Positions 51,243 through 59,771 of a stretch of 64,000 nucleotides of DNA are shown here, piece after piece. A program made the translations under genes and the position numbers. The notes under the pieces are model-generated. The model saw only the letters and a program-made list of their open reading frames with translations, was not told the DNA's origin and searched no databases. The DNA comes from Albibacterium bauzanense (GTDB lineage: Bacteria; Bacteroidota; Bacteroidia; Sphingobacteriales; Sphingobacteriaceae). Location: assembly GCF_004339765.1 (NCBI RefSeq), contig NZ_SMGO01000001.1, positions 372,001 to 436,000 of the forward strand, in the 5' to 3' direction. Positions within the stretch are counted from its first letter, which is position 1. The number at the start of each line of letters is the position of its first letter.

Positions 51243-52097
51243 TTATTCTTGAGTACTATTTGTTGTTATATATAAATTCTTAAACGCATTTGCTACTGCT
51301 TGATGCAGTATTGTTGCGTGGTCTTCATCGGGTAAATAATCGAATAAAACCTTTACATTTTTGTTTTTGGCCATTCGTAATTTTTCTGCCAATAAATTTG
51401 CATCAACCTCCATTACTCTTGGAATTGCAGTTGGTGTCAAACCTTCTTTGCCTACAGCAATATAAACTAAAGTATTGACATTATAATCGGCATTTAATAT
51501 CTCAGAATCCTGATTAAGCAATGAGCCATTATCCCACCAAAGACTTGGACTAACGATAATATATTTATTAAAAAGCTGAGGTTTCTTTAATAGAATCTCT
51601 GTTTCAAGAAGCCCTCCTAATGACTGTCCAATTATTGTTTTGGATGAACTCGTTTTATAGTTTTTGTCTATATAGGGCTGCAGTTCCTTTTCTATGAAAC
51701 TGATAAACCTATCTGAATGCCCTGCTGAAGGATATGTCTTTTTATCTTCTTCTATTGCTGTAGGAAATGTAAAGTCTCTCCTTCTATCCACAGTAGCAAT
51801 GCCTACCACGATAGACTTTGGCACACGATTTACCCATTCAAAACTATTAAATTGAACAAGGCCAACAATATGAATAAAGTCTTCATCTGCCGAACCATCA
51901 AGCAAGTAAATAACAGGATAGCTTACCGTGTCAGCATCGTTATATCCTTCAGGAAGATAGATATTAAATGTCCTTTTCTCTCCTAATTCTTTTGATTGAA
52001 TTTCATCAATTATGCCAAGCACAAATGGTTTACCAGATTGTGCATAGATTGAAATCGTTGAGAAAATGAAAAATAAAAATATGATTATCTTCTTCAT
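51243..52097 (-). CDS. Exported alpha/beta-hydrolase esterase (enterochelin-esterase-like)
   Basis: 284 aa. The signal peptide ends at IYAQ near 20. The esterase domain of the PF00756 kind has YPVIYLLDGSADED, nucleophile Ser in IIGQSLGGLL, an acid region in VAVGKEG, and His in DEDHATILH. Bacterial members hydrolyse siderophore trilactones or other esters. It lies 6 nt downstream of a siderophore-interacting protein gene, which supports a role in ferric siderophore breakdown; the substrate is inferred from that context. Confidence 0.82.
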   Translation of the reverse strand: MKKIIIFLFFIFSTISIYAQSGKPFVLGIIDEIQSKELGEKRTFNIYLPEGYNDADTVSYPVIYLLDGSADEDFIHIVGLVQFNSFEWVNRVPKSIVVGIATVDRRRDFTFPTAIEEDKKTYPSAGHSDRFISFIEKELQPYIDKNYKTSSSKTIIGQSLGGLLETEILLKKPQLFNKYIIVSPSLWWDNGSLLNQDSEILNADYNVNTLVYIAVGKEGLTPTAIPRVMEVDANLLAEKLRMAKNKNVKVLFDYLPDEDHATILHQAVANAFKNLYITTNSTQE

Positions 52098-52103
52098 TAT
52101 TTT

Positions 52104-52823
52104 CTATAAACCTGCTTTCCCTTTAAGCCAATATCCTTTTGTGAATATTCGTCCTTTTACACTATTGCTTTTCAAGACGTGTCGAAAGTTTTGAACCGAA
52201 GTTGCATTTCCTGTTAAAACGAAATGACTTGTATTCCAGTCAGGTGAATTAAATATAGGCAAATCGTTTATTAACTGTCTATTTATAAATATATCATTTT
52301 TTGAGAAAACAGAATAATTTTCTAAACCTAAAAGCTGAGGCACGTTGAAGTTAGATTCATCCAGTTCAAAATAAAATTGAAATTGATGCTGGTTCTTTTT
52401 TAGATAAGGAAGAAAAGAGCAAGCAAGTCCCAATGAGGTTTCGTCTCCAAAGATAAGATGTTGTTTTATCGTTGGTTCATATTGTTTTTTCCCTCTAGGC
52501 GCACTGATGCGTATCTCATCTCCTACATTTAAATTATCAATAAAAAGGCTTCCCGGAGCTTGACCATGTATATAAAAAATGATTTCTAAAATCCCATTTT
52601 CCACATCGTTAAATACAACTGTATAGTTTCTAAATTCTGTTTCATTTACACGGATAAGAACTGCATAACCAGGTTGAAAACTCATACCGGAAAGGTTTCC
52701 CTGAAAACGTATTCTTTTTATTTTAGGACTGATGTAATTCGTTTCTACTACTTCCATTAACGGCATTTTGGAAGGTATTAAGGCTTCCATTGCATCGCCT
52801 AACCATTTTGCTACTCTTGGCAT
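52104..52823 (-). CDS. Siderophore-interacting protein (SIP-type ferric-siderophore reductase)
   Basis: 239 aa. The FAD-binding barrel (about 20-115) has FQPGYAVLIRVNETEFRNYTV and GQAPGSLFIDNLNVGDEI with the flavin-binding RxYT-like NYTV, followed by an NAD(P)H-binding domain (about 120-239) with HLIFGDETSLGLA and VLTGNA. SIP proteins reduce the iron of imported siderophores in the cytoplasm. It is the first gene of a pair with the esterase. No receptor or transporter gene is adjacent. Confidence 0.85.
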   Translation of the reverse strand: MPRVAKWLGDAMEALIPSKMPLMEVVETNYISPKIKRIRFQGNLSGMSFQPGYAVLIRVNETEFRNYTVVFNDVENGILEIIFYIHGQAPGSLFIDNLNVGDEIRISAPRGKKQYEPTIKQHLIFGDETSLGLACSFLPYLKKNQHQFQFYFELDESNFNVPQLLGLENYSVFSKNDIFINRQLINDLPIFNSPDWNTSHFVLTGNATSVQNFRHVLKSNSVKGRIFTKGYWLKGKAGL

Positions 52824-52944
52824 TATATTAATATATTGATTTGGAGCAAAACTGCATAGAATTATTAGGTATATGTTGTAAAATGGGCGGTTATAATTGT
52901 ACTAATCAAGGTTGTTAATGGAGAATACAAACAAGACGAATAGG

Positions 52945-53253
52945 TCAATAAGCAAATTTTTCATTGTTAAATTCAACGTTAAAATTCACTTTTACATCTA
53001 ATGCTTTGAAAACTTTTAAAATTGTAGCAAACCTAGCGTTGGTTGCATTATTCTCAATTTTCGAAATTTGTGCTTTCTTTACTCCAACCAGTTCGCCTAA
53101 TTCTTCTTGGGTCATATTTCTTTCTAAACGAACTTGTTTTATAGCTTGTCCAAGCAAGTCTAGTCGTAATTCATTCTCAAATTCATTACGCTTTTCAGTC
53201 TCTTTTTTACCGATGTAATTATCAGTCAATTCGTCTAAACTATAAGTTTTCAT
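52945..53253 (-). CDS. HigA-type HTH antitoxin, partner toxin truncated
   Basis: 102 aa. The XRE helix-turn-helix (about 35-88) has LGQAIKQVRLERNMTQEELGELVG and KAQISKIENNATNARFATILKVFKAL. The N-terminal 30 residues are charged. The order toxin-then-antitoxin, with the antitoxin start overlapping the end of the toxin frame, is that of higBA. The toxin upstream is only a 43-codon remnant, so this is an orphan antitoxin that may still repress. Confidence 0.85.
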   Translation of the reverse strand: MKTYSLDELTDNYIGKKETEKRNEFENELRLDLLGQAIKQVRLERNMTQEELGELVGVKKAQISKIENNATNARFATILKVFKALDVKVNFNVEFNNEKFAY

Positions 53254-53380
53254 TTCTTTTTCTCGTTAAAATACTTCTCTCTTAATCTTTCAGCTTTTTC
53301 AATTTCACTTCTCGGAATTTTATCCGTTTTCTTAACCAATCCGTGAGTTGAAATTACAACGGTATTTCTTTTATCCTGTA
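53250..53380 (-). pseudogene. C-terminal remnant of a HigB-type toxin
   Basis: The minus strand reads NTVVISTHGLVKKTDKIP, RSEIEKAERLREKYF and NEKKK before TGA at 53250-53252, which overlaps the HigA start. This is the typical C-terminal end of phage-derived Gp49-like HigB toxins. The first 70 or so residues are gone. The homology stops at 53380, next to the stop of the neighbouring YoeB-like gene. Confidence 0.72.
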
Positions 53381-53660
53381 TTACCTATCATTATAATGTC
53401 CTTTAGCAGAAACTATATAAACGGTTACGGTATCTTCATGAACCATGTATATTAACCTATCTTTTTGATTAACTTTTCTAGACCAATATCCAGCATATTG
53501 ATATTTCAACATTTCGGGCTCACCTATCCCTATAAAAGGAGTTTCAACCAATTCAGCAAAAACCCGCTCCAATCTTTTGATACTTTTTTTATCGCCCGAT
53601 TTATATATCCTTTAAATCCTTAATAGCTTTGTCGGAGATATTTACAATATATTTTCCCAT
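53381..53660 (-). pseudogene. YoeB-like toxin gene with frameshift
   Basis: From ATG 53660 the frame reads MGKYIVNISDKAIKDLKDI and stops. In another frame the protein continues YKSGDKKSIKRLERVFAEL to the end AKGHYNDR at 53381. The total is 280 bases, two short of 94 codons, and the break falls in a TATATA run, so a 2-bp deletion explains it. The C-terminal catalytic His-Tyr pair is kept in the second frame. It overlaps the antitoxin end by 19 nt. Confidence 0.8.
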
Positions 53661-53896
53661 AGAGTTTTGGTCGGATCTAGTTTACTGTATTTACCTTTTC
53701 TTAAATCCTCTATACCCTTCTCTATCTCCTCGATATTCTTTATATCATCAAAATAAGGATCATCGCTTATACGTTCTCTTTTACGTAATTCAAAAGTTTC
53801 AGTTTTTCCTCGTTGTATTATTATACGCTCATTTTCGGCTAAATCCAGATATTTTTTCAAATTACCTCTTAGCTCACTTGGACTAATTACTATCAT
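53642..53896 (-). CDS. Phd/YefM-type antitoxin
   Basis: 84 aa from ATG 53896; an ATG at 53920 would place translation over the operator. MIVISPSELRGNLKKYLDLA followed by ERIIIQRGKTETFELRKRE is the Phd/YefM DNA-binding fold, and the acidic tail (DPYFDDIKNIEEIEKGIEDL) binds toxin. Its toxin is frameshifted. The promoter region holds two TGTACA sites at 53910 and 53922. It probably survives as an autorepressor. Confidence 0.85.
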   Translation of the reverse strand: MIVISPSELRGNLKKYLDLAENERIIIQRGKTETFELRKRERISDDPYFDDIKNIEEIEKGIEDLRKGKYSKLDPTKTLWENIL

Positions 53897-53909
53897 AACT
53901 ATAAATATA

Positions 53910-53927
53910 TGTACATACAAATGTACA
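53910..53927 (-). promoter_or_regulatory. YefM-type operator, second locus
   Basis: Two TGTACA hexamers (53910-53915 and 53922-53927) with centres 12 bp apart, the same geometry as at 32680-32697, 14 nt upstream of the antitoxin ATG. Confidence 0.7.
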
Positions 53928-54077
53928 AAATAATGTATAATAAAATAAAGATCATTTAGTTGATTATAAAAACGTTAACAATATTTAACACTCAAAAAGC
54001 ATTCTGTCTTTCAAGAGACTATTTTTCCGTATATTGCTTTAGTGCGTTAGTTTTAATCTTCTATCGATATTGTGATT

Positions 54078-54509
54078 ATGAAAAAAGTGTTTGCTATAAG
54101 TCTATTTGTATTCTTTTTTGTAAATGTACAAGGTCAAATTGTTGTGAATGCCGACGGAACCCATTCTATACAGCATGGCCCACATATCATTAATCCGAAT
54201 GGCACAATTTCCGTTCAACATGGTCCGCATATTATAAATTCTGATGGGTCGGTTTCTGTTAAACATGGTTCGGTTATCGTTAATACCAATGGTAGTCATT
54301 CTACTATTCTAGGATCTGAAAGAGACGATAGCAATCATTCATTAGAGCTATTATCTAACAAAGACGCTGAGAAACAGCAAAAAAGCCATCAGTTTTACTT
54401 TCAGAGTCGAATGATGGGTACGGCAGCAAGGTTAGATAGGTTTGATGCAGAACGAAAAATTAGAAAAGAGGAAAAGAAGTTGAAAAAGCAAAGATTAAGG
54501 AACAAGTAA
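54078..54509 (+). CDS. Secreted protein with four 15-residue repeats
   Basis: 143 aa from ATG 54078; a GTG two codons earlier is an alternative start. The signal peptide ends near VQGQ at 20. Four tandem repeats of 15 residues follow (pattern IxNxxGxxSxxHGxx; for example HIINPNGTISVQHGP) at about 21-80, then a highly charged helical C-terminal region (RKIRKEEKKLKKQ). The repeats look like a short beta-solenoid stack. The family and function are not recognised. Preceded by about 150 bp of non-coding DNA. Confidence 0.7.
   Translation: MKKVFAISLFVFFFVNVQGQIVVNADGTHSIQHGPHIINPNGTISVQHGPHIINSDGSVSVKHGSVIVNTNGSHSTILGSERDDSNHSLELLSNKDAEKQQKSHQFYFQSRMMGTAARLDRFDAERKIRKEEKKLKKQRLRNK
54138..54317 (+). 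repeat. Four tandem 45-bp coding repeats
   Basis: 45-bp unit repeated four times within the secreted-protein gene, degenerate at DNA level but clear in protein (HGPHIIN appears twice). It could vary in copy number. Confidence 0.65.
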
Positions 54510-54552
54510 GGTAGAATTGCAATATGATTCTATATCTCATCGGTCCTAAATA

Positions 54553-54929
54553 CTATTCGAACTTCAAATAGCTCAACTCAATATCGGTATTTATCGCATC
54601 AGCTTCGTCTGAGATTATGACAACACGACCACTGAACGTTATACTCATGAATTGGTCTTCTGCCATTTCGAAGCTGGCAGGCATATTACAAACAATCATT
54701 GGCAGACCGTCGGAAGATTCAATGACAAATTTGTAGCCTGACAAGGGAATGTTTGAGATAGTATTCGTATATCCCAGTGAACCGTTTAACCTGTTAACGA
54801 TCTCAACATTAGAATTCGAAAAATTACAAGTTTGTGAGAACTTTAAATCGGAATCGATTTTTTCTTTCTCACAGGAAAGCAATGCAAATAAAACGACAAC
54901 TATTGCATAAATATTACCTTGGAGATCAT
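54553..54929 (-). pseudogene. Small lipoprotein gene with frameshifted signal peptide
   Basis: The frame 54553-54882 encodes a 109-residue beta-rich protein starting just before LLSCEKEK. Upstream in the same frame lies AIVVVLFALLSC, a lipobox, but no start codon. An ATG at 54929 (MISKVI) is in another frame. One extra T in the TTT at 54909-54911 would join them into a complete lipoprotein signal of about 19 residues ending at the Cys. The gene is therefore either recently broken, phase-variable at a short T-run, or affected by a sequencing error. Confidence 0.6.
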
Positions 54930-55226
54930 AATACTGATATTTTAAAGGTTAATCCACGAATCCTCAAAGAATGGCTGAAAATTTAGACAGCTAAAAACAC
55001 TAATAATCAGCTGGTATTATAACGAACCCTACGAGAAAATGCTACATACAGCTTACTTTTACGATATACACCTACTGCTGTTAAACATTAACATAACTAT
55101 TATTTTAGTTATTAAACTATTTTTGTAGTTTAGCACGATGGGTACTCCTATTTCTCGTTAGACATATTAAAGATTGATTACTGGTTCTCTAGTTCTAAGT
55201 ATGAAACAAAATAAGCTTAAAAAGGT
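54930..55226 (+). promoter_or_regulatory. Promoter with tandem palindromic operators for the TonB-receptor-like gene
   Basis: Within this 297-bp gap two palindromes AACTA-N6-TAGTT occur at 55095-55110 and 55115-55130, 20 bp apart. The second contains the -7 element TATTTTTG at 55118-55125 (TAnnTTTG). The shape resembles operators of BlaI/MecI-type repressors; no such repressor gene is in the window. A leader of about 95 nt precedes the ATG at 55227. Confidence 0.6.
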
Positions 55227-57905
55227 ATGGTGAAAACTATTGCTTCTATAACTTTCTTTTTTCTTTTCTTGACTTTTAACGTGGCATACTCCCAAGATAT
55301 AGAAATTAAAGGCGCTGTATACACTGAAGATGGGATTGCTTTAAACGGTTCAATTCTACAAATCATTAATCAACAAGATTCGATAATCCATACTTTCGGA
55401 CGAACAGATAAAGAAGGAAAATTTTCATTTCTCGCTCCCGTTGATACAGGACAGTTTTTTCTTATTGCTATTTACCCAAAACATACTGATGTTTTTATCC
55501 CTTTCCATGTGGACGACACTTTTTCAGGAAGGGATTTTGGCACCATTGAACTTCCCCTAAATTCAGTGTTTCTTGAAGAGGTCGTGATTACAGCTAAGGG
55601 GCTGATGAGTGTTAATGGGGACACGCTGGAATATAATATAGGCGCTTTAAAATTTGAACCCAATGCCCGGATTGAAGATATTATCAATGATCTTCCGGGT
55701 ATGCAGATTACTCGCGGTGGACAAATCTATTCACATGGACAGATAATCGAAAGGGTGCTTGTGGATGGTGAACCATTTTTTGGCAATGATCCCACTTTGG
55801 TCACTAAAAATATCAGGGCAGATATGGTAGATAAAATACAAGTGTATGATGATATTAGTGAAAATGAAAAAATAACAGGGATTGTTGATAGCGATAGAAG
55901 AAAAACAATTGATGTAAAACTTAAGGAAGATAAGAAGTCAGGAATGTTTGGGTCTGCAGAGGGAGGATATTTGAACAATTACTACAATAATGTTGTGATG
56001 TTAAATACATTCCGCGGCAACCGCAAAATCTTTGGTTATGGTGCTCTTAGCAATACAGGTAAGTTGGGGGTTGGTTACAAAAACATGGTTGCAAATGGTT
56101 CTGCACTTGGTAATCAATTTGACAGTTCTACAGGTAAATTTCTAGGGGAAGGAACTCCAAAAGTATATAGTGGTGGACTGAGCTATTCAAATATCTGGAA
56201 CAGGAAGAAACTAAATACCAGTGTTAGTATAAGTGGGATGAATGTTGAGGGTACGAAAGATATTTATGAATTGATAGATCCAGATGTAAACCCACTGTCA
56301 AACACAAGGAATACAGATTTTCAGCGGAAGTCTCATAATCAAAGCTTTCGCATAAATTATGAAAATGAAGTTGCTTCAAAGATATACCTGGACCTTCAGG
56401 TGAATCATTCAAAGCAGACCGGCTTTATTTATCAGGACTCCTATTTGAAGCGGATAGCAGATAATGTAGTAGCCGTTCATTCAAATCAAGTAAACAATAG
56501 CAATGGAGATGACTTTACGACATCTCTGAATGCCAATTGGTCAAAAGAGTTAAGTAAAAAAGGAAGGCGAATATCGATTGGGATCAGCCCTGAATTGAAA
56601 TCGTCAAAAATGGATAACCAAATTATCTTGGAGACAAACAACCTTGGAGAGGAAAACGCCGATCATCTAGAAATAGCAAAGCAAAAGCTTGATTATAAAA
56701 TAAACTCTAACCTGGTTTATAGCGAACCAGTTTTTAATGGAAGCTTAATCAATAGTTTTGAAAACAAAAACCATAGTGTTTCCAATGCTGTGAATACTAC
56801 CAGTAACAATCTGGCCTATGAAGATAGGTTCAGTGGAGATCATAGGTATAGTTATATCGAAAATAAGTTGAAATCTATTTACAGAAGGTCTATCGATAAG
56901 TTTTCCGGTGAGATAGGTACAGCGATATCTTTTGACAGGAGCCTGTTAAAAGATATAGATACCCAGATATCTTTAAAAAATGATTTCATTTTTTTTCAAC
57001 CGTTAGTTAATCTTAGATATAATATTAGTAGTACTCATAGGTTGGAATTTCGGTATTCCAAAAACAACATAGCCCCAACCCTTCTGCAGGTTCAGCCTAT
57101 TACCTATAGTGACGATTTTATCAATATGTACTCTGGAAACAAGTATTTAGAACCGGAATCCGTCAGTAAATTTTATTTTAATTATTACAACTTTAAGCTT
57201 AATAAGTTAAGAGCTCTTAATAGTGAATTTGAATTCAATGTAAAAAACAATGCCGTTGGTTACAATATTAACACCTTGTCCGAAGGCAATCTCATTTCCC
57301 CGGTGAATATCAAGAAAAATATATACAGTTATACTTTCCATACGACCTATGGGAAGGAAATCAGTAAGAAAAAAGATTATCTATGGTTACCTCTTGACAT
57401 GAAAAAGGAATTAAGCTATAGTTACATAAATTCTATTGAGAATAGGATAATAAGTACTTTTATTGATCTACGTCCTAGCTTTGCTTTTATTAAACGAGGA
57501 GGGATACGATTTGGCTTAGCCGCTGGCCCTAGTTATGAGCGGATAAAATATTCAGAAAATACCGATTTTAACTATGAAGGCTTCGGCATTAAAGGTACCG
57601 GAAATGTAGACATTGACTTACCACTCAAATTTCAATTGAAACAAAACTTCAATTATTTGTATAAACCCAAGTACACTTTTTCAAACACATCATTGAACCA
57701 ATTATTGTGGGATGCTTCCTTAACAAAGTTGTTTGGGAAAAATGATAATTTCACATTAGAACTATCCGTAAATGACCTTTTAAATAAAAATACTGGGCTT
57801 CAGCGGGTTTATGGAAATACCGGGTTTACAGAAAGCAGATATTCGACTATAAAAAGGTATTTCTTACTAACCATAAAATTCGACATCAATAAAATGAAAG
57901 GATAA
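55227..57905 (+). CDS. Outer membrane TonB-receptor-like beta-barrel protein
   Basis: 892 aa. The signal peptide ends near AYSQ at 22. A carboxypeptidase-regulatory-like beta-sandwich (about 25-105) precedes a plug-like domain (about 115-230, LPGMQITRGGQIYS..., VLVDGEPFFGNDP) and a long barrel (about 250-892) ending in ...FLLTIKFDINKMKG. This is the OMP_b-brl_3 layout common in Bacteroidota. No SusD-like partner follows, so glycan uptake of the SusCD type is unlikely. The GLPGLI gene begins 5 nt downstream, a recurrent pairing. Confidence 0.88.
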   Translation: MVKTIASITFFFLFLTFNVAYSQDIEIKGAVYTEDGIALNGSILQIINQQDSIIHTFGRTDKEGKFSFLAPVDTGQFFLIAIYPKHTDVFIPFHVDDTFSGRDFGTIELPLNSVFLEEVVITAKGLMSVNGDTLEYNIGALKFEPNARIEDIINDLPGMQITRGGQIYSHGQIIERVLVDGEPFFGNDPTLVTKNIRADMVDKIQVYDDISENEKITGIVDSDRRKTIDVKLKEDKKSGMFGSAEGGYLNNYYNNVVMLNTFRGNRKIFGYGALSNTGKLGVGYKNMVANGSALGNQFDSSTGKFLGEGTPKVYSGGLSYSNIWNRKKLNTSVSISGMNVEGTKDIYELIDPDVNPLSNTRNTDFQRKSHNQSFRINYENEVASKIYLDLQVNHSKQTGFIYQDSYLKRIADNVVAVHSNQVNNSNGDDFTTSLNANWSKELSKKGRRISIGISPELKSSKMDNQIILETNNLGEENADHLEIAKQKLDYKINSNLVYSEPVFNGSLINSFENKNHSVSNAVNTTSNNLAYEDRFSGDHRYSYIENKLKSIYRRSIDKFSGEIGTAISFDRSLLKDIDTQISLKNDFIFFQPLVNLRYNISSTHRLEFRYSKNNIAPTLLQVQPITYSDDFINMYSGNKYLEPESVSKFYFNYYNFKLNKLRALNSEFEFNVKNNAVGYNINTLSEGNLISPVNIKKNIYSYTFHTTYGKEISKKKDYLWLPLDMKKELSYSYINSIENRIISTFIDLRPSFAFIKRGGIRFGLAAGPSYERIKYSENTDFNYEGFGIKGTGNVDIDLPLKFQLKQNFNYLYKPKYTFSNTSLNQLLWDASLTKLFGKNDNFTLELSVNDLLNKNTGLQRVYGNTGFTESRYSTIKRYFLLTIKFDINKMKG

Positions 57906-57910
57906 AGGAT

Positions 57911-58672
57911 ATGAAAAACATTGTTGTTGTATGCTTATTACTATTTTCTACATTTTCTCTCAAGGCTCAATTTAACCATATTATTGATGCAGGAACGGTT
58001 ACTTATGAATATAAGATCAACCAATATGAACGTTCAAAGAAACTACTTGGCCAGGAATCCTTAGCTGATAAATACAGAGATTACTTATACTCGTTAGAAC
58101 AAAATCGTTTTGTTTTACGGGAGTATAAGCTATCCTTCGACCATAATATCAGTTTTTTCCAGTTGATGAACAACAAGGAAATAACAAACTATCTTGATTT
58201 TTTATTGGGCATTCCAACAACCAGTGTATACAGGGATTTGAATGCTGATTCATTAAGAATAACAAAAGAATCGGGTGAGGATATCTATAATTTGAAAGAT
58301 GTGATCGTACCGATTAAGTGGAAGTTTACAACTGAACGTATGAATATTTTAGGTTATGAATGTCGCAGGGCAAATGCCATCATACTTGATTCTATTTATG
58401 TCGTTGCTTTTTATTGTCCGGATATAAATGTTCCTTCCGGTCCATCTATTTTTGGTGGATTACCGGGATTGATCTTGGGAGTTTCTCTACCATATGACAA
58501 CATTAACATTTTTGCAACGGAAGTAAGATTAGACAACCCCGAGATTCCTAAGACAAGTTTAAAAAAGGAAAATAATAAAACGATGACTTTTAATGAATAC
58601 GGTGATTTTATTAAAAACTTATCTTCTAGTAAATCCAGAATAGATTATAATCAGAGATCATTGTATTTTTAA
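57911..58672 (+). CDS. GLPGLI family exported protein
   Basis: 253 aa. The signal peptide ends near LKAQ at 20. The naming motif GLPGLIL is in FGGLPGLILGVS near residue 190, with the preceding YECRRANAII and FYCPDINVPSGPSIF also typical. The family is restricted mainly to Bacteroidota and usually sits beside TonB-receptor-like genes, as here. The function is unknown; it may be a periplasmic or surface partner of the barrel protein. Confidence 0.9.
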   Translation: MKNIVVVCLLLFSTFSLKAQFNHIIDAGTVTYEYKINQYERSKKLLGQESLADKYRDYLYSLEQNRFVLREYKLSFDHNISFFQLMNNKEITNYLDFLLGIPTTSVYRDLNADSLRITKESGEDIYNLKDVIVPIKWKFTTERMNILGYECRRANAIILDSIYVVAFYCPDINVPSGPSIFGGLPGLILGVSLPYDNINIFATEVRLDNPEIPKTSLKKENNKTMTFNEYGDFIKNLSSSKSRIDYNQRSLYF

Positions 58673-58767
58673 AGTACAATCCGACTTGATTAAGAATCTA
58701 AGACTAAAAAATATTTGCTCTCCACCATTACCCAATATTCCTTCGAAATCTGTATTTTCGCAACCAT

Positions 58768-59763
58768 ATGGAAACAGTCGTTAGCGGTATCCGGAGTACC
58801 GGAAAATTACATTTGGGAAATTACTATGGTGCAGTAAAGAACTTCATTGAGATGCAGGAAAATTACAACTGCTTCTTTTTTATTGCCGACTGGCATGCGC
58901 TTACTACACATCCTACAGCATCTGAAATGCATGACAATGTACGACAAGTAGTTGTTGAATATCTTGCTGCAGGCATCGACCCGGAAAAGGCAACGATCTA
59001 CGTTCAGTCAGATGTTCCTGAAATTACTGAGCTTTATTTATACCTTAATATGAATGCTTACCTGGGTGAGCTTGAGCGAAGTGCCTCTTTTAAAGATAAG
59101 GTACGTTCACATCCGGATAATGTAAATGCTGGTCTGCTAACCTACCCTACGCTAATGGCGGCTGATATTCTTATACATCGGGCTACAAAAGTTCCTGTTG
59201 GAAAAGATCAGGAGCAGCATTTAGAGATGGCTAGAACATTCGGCAATCGTTTTAACAGGCTTTATAATGAAGATTACTTTCCAGAGCCTTATGCATTCAG
59301 CTCGACACAGAAACTGGTTAAGATTCCTGGTTTAGATGGTAAGGGAAAAATGGGAAAATCAGAAGGAGAAGGCAATGCAATCTTCCTTTCAGATACGCCG
59401 GAGGCTATTCGTAAAAAGGTAATGAAAGCTTTAACAGATGCTGGCCCAACAGCTGAAAACCAAGCTAAACCAGATTATATTCAAAATCTATTTGATTTAA
59501 TGGCAGTGGTTTCTTCAAAAGATACGGTTGCTCACTTTGATCAACTATATAATAGCTGCCAAATTCGTTATGGCGACTTTAAGAAGCAATTAGCTGAAGA
59601 TATGATTGCCGCAACTGAACCGATGCGTTCACGAATCAATGATATTGCAAACGATCATGAATATGTTAAAAAAGTAGTTAATTTAGGTGCTGAAAAGGCA
59701 AGAGCTTCTGCTCAAAAAACCATATCAGATGTCCGTCAGTTAATTGGCTTGAAATCATTTTAG
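58768..59763 (+). CDS. trpS: Tryptophanyl-tRNA synthetase
   Basis: 331 aa class I synthetase charging tRNA-Trp. SGIRSTGKLHLGNYYGAV holds the HIGH-type motif HLGN at 15-18. The KMSKS equivalent is KMGKSEG near 195. DILIHRATKVPVGKDQEQHLEMAR is the tryptophan-binding region. Length and motifs are typical. It heads a plus-strand run trpS, deoxynucleoside kinase, kdsB with gaps of 8 and 2 nt. Confidence 0.95.
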   Translation: METVVSGIRSTGKLHLGNYYGAVKNFIEMQENYNCFFFIADWHALTTHPTASEMHDNVRQVVVEYLAAGIDPEKATIYVQSDVPEITELYLYLNMNAYLGELERSASFKDKVRSHPDNVNAGLLTYPTLMAADILIHRATKVPVGKDQEQHLEMARTFGNRFNRLYNEDYFPEPYAFSSTQKLVKIPGLDGKGKMGKSEGEGNAIFLSDTPEAIRKKVMKALTDAGPTAENQAKPDYIQNLFDLMAVVSSKDTVAHFDQLYNSCQIRYGDFKKQLAEDMIAATEPMRSRINDIANDHEYVKKVVNLGAEKARASAQKTISDVRQLIGLKSF

Positions 59764-59771
59764 AAAAAACC

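Noticed and set aside
51243-52823. Complete siderophore uptake cluster
   Set aside because: Only the interacting protein and an esterase are present; no receptor, permease or biosynthesis gene is adjacent.
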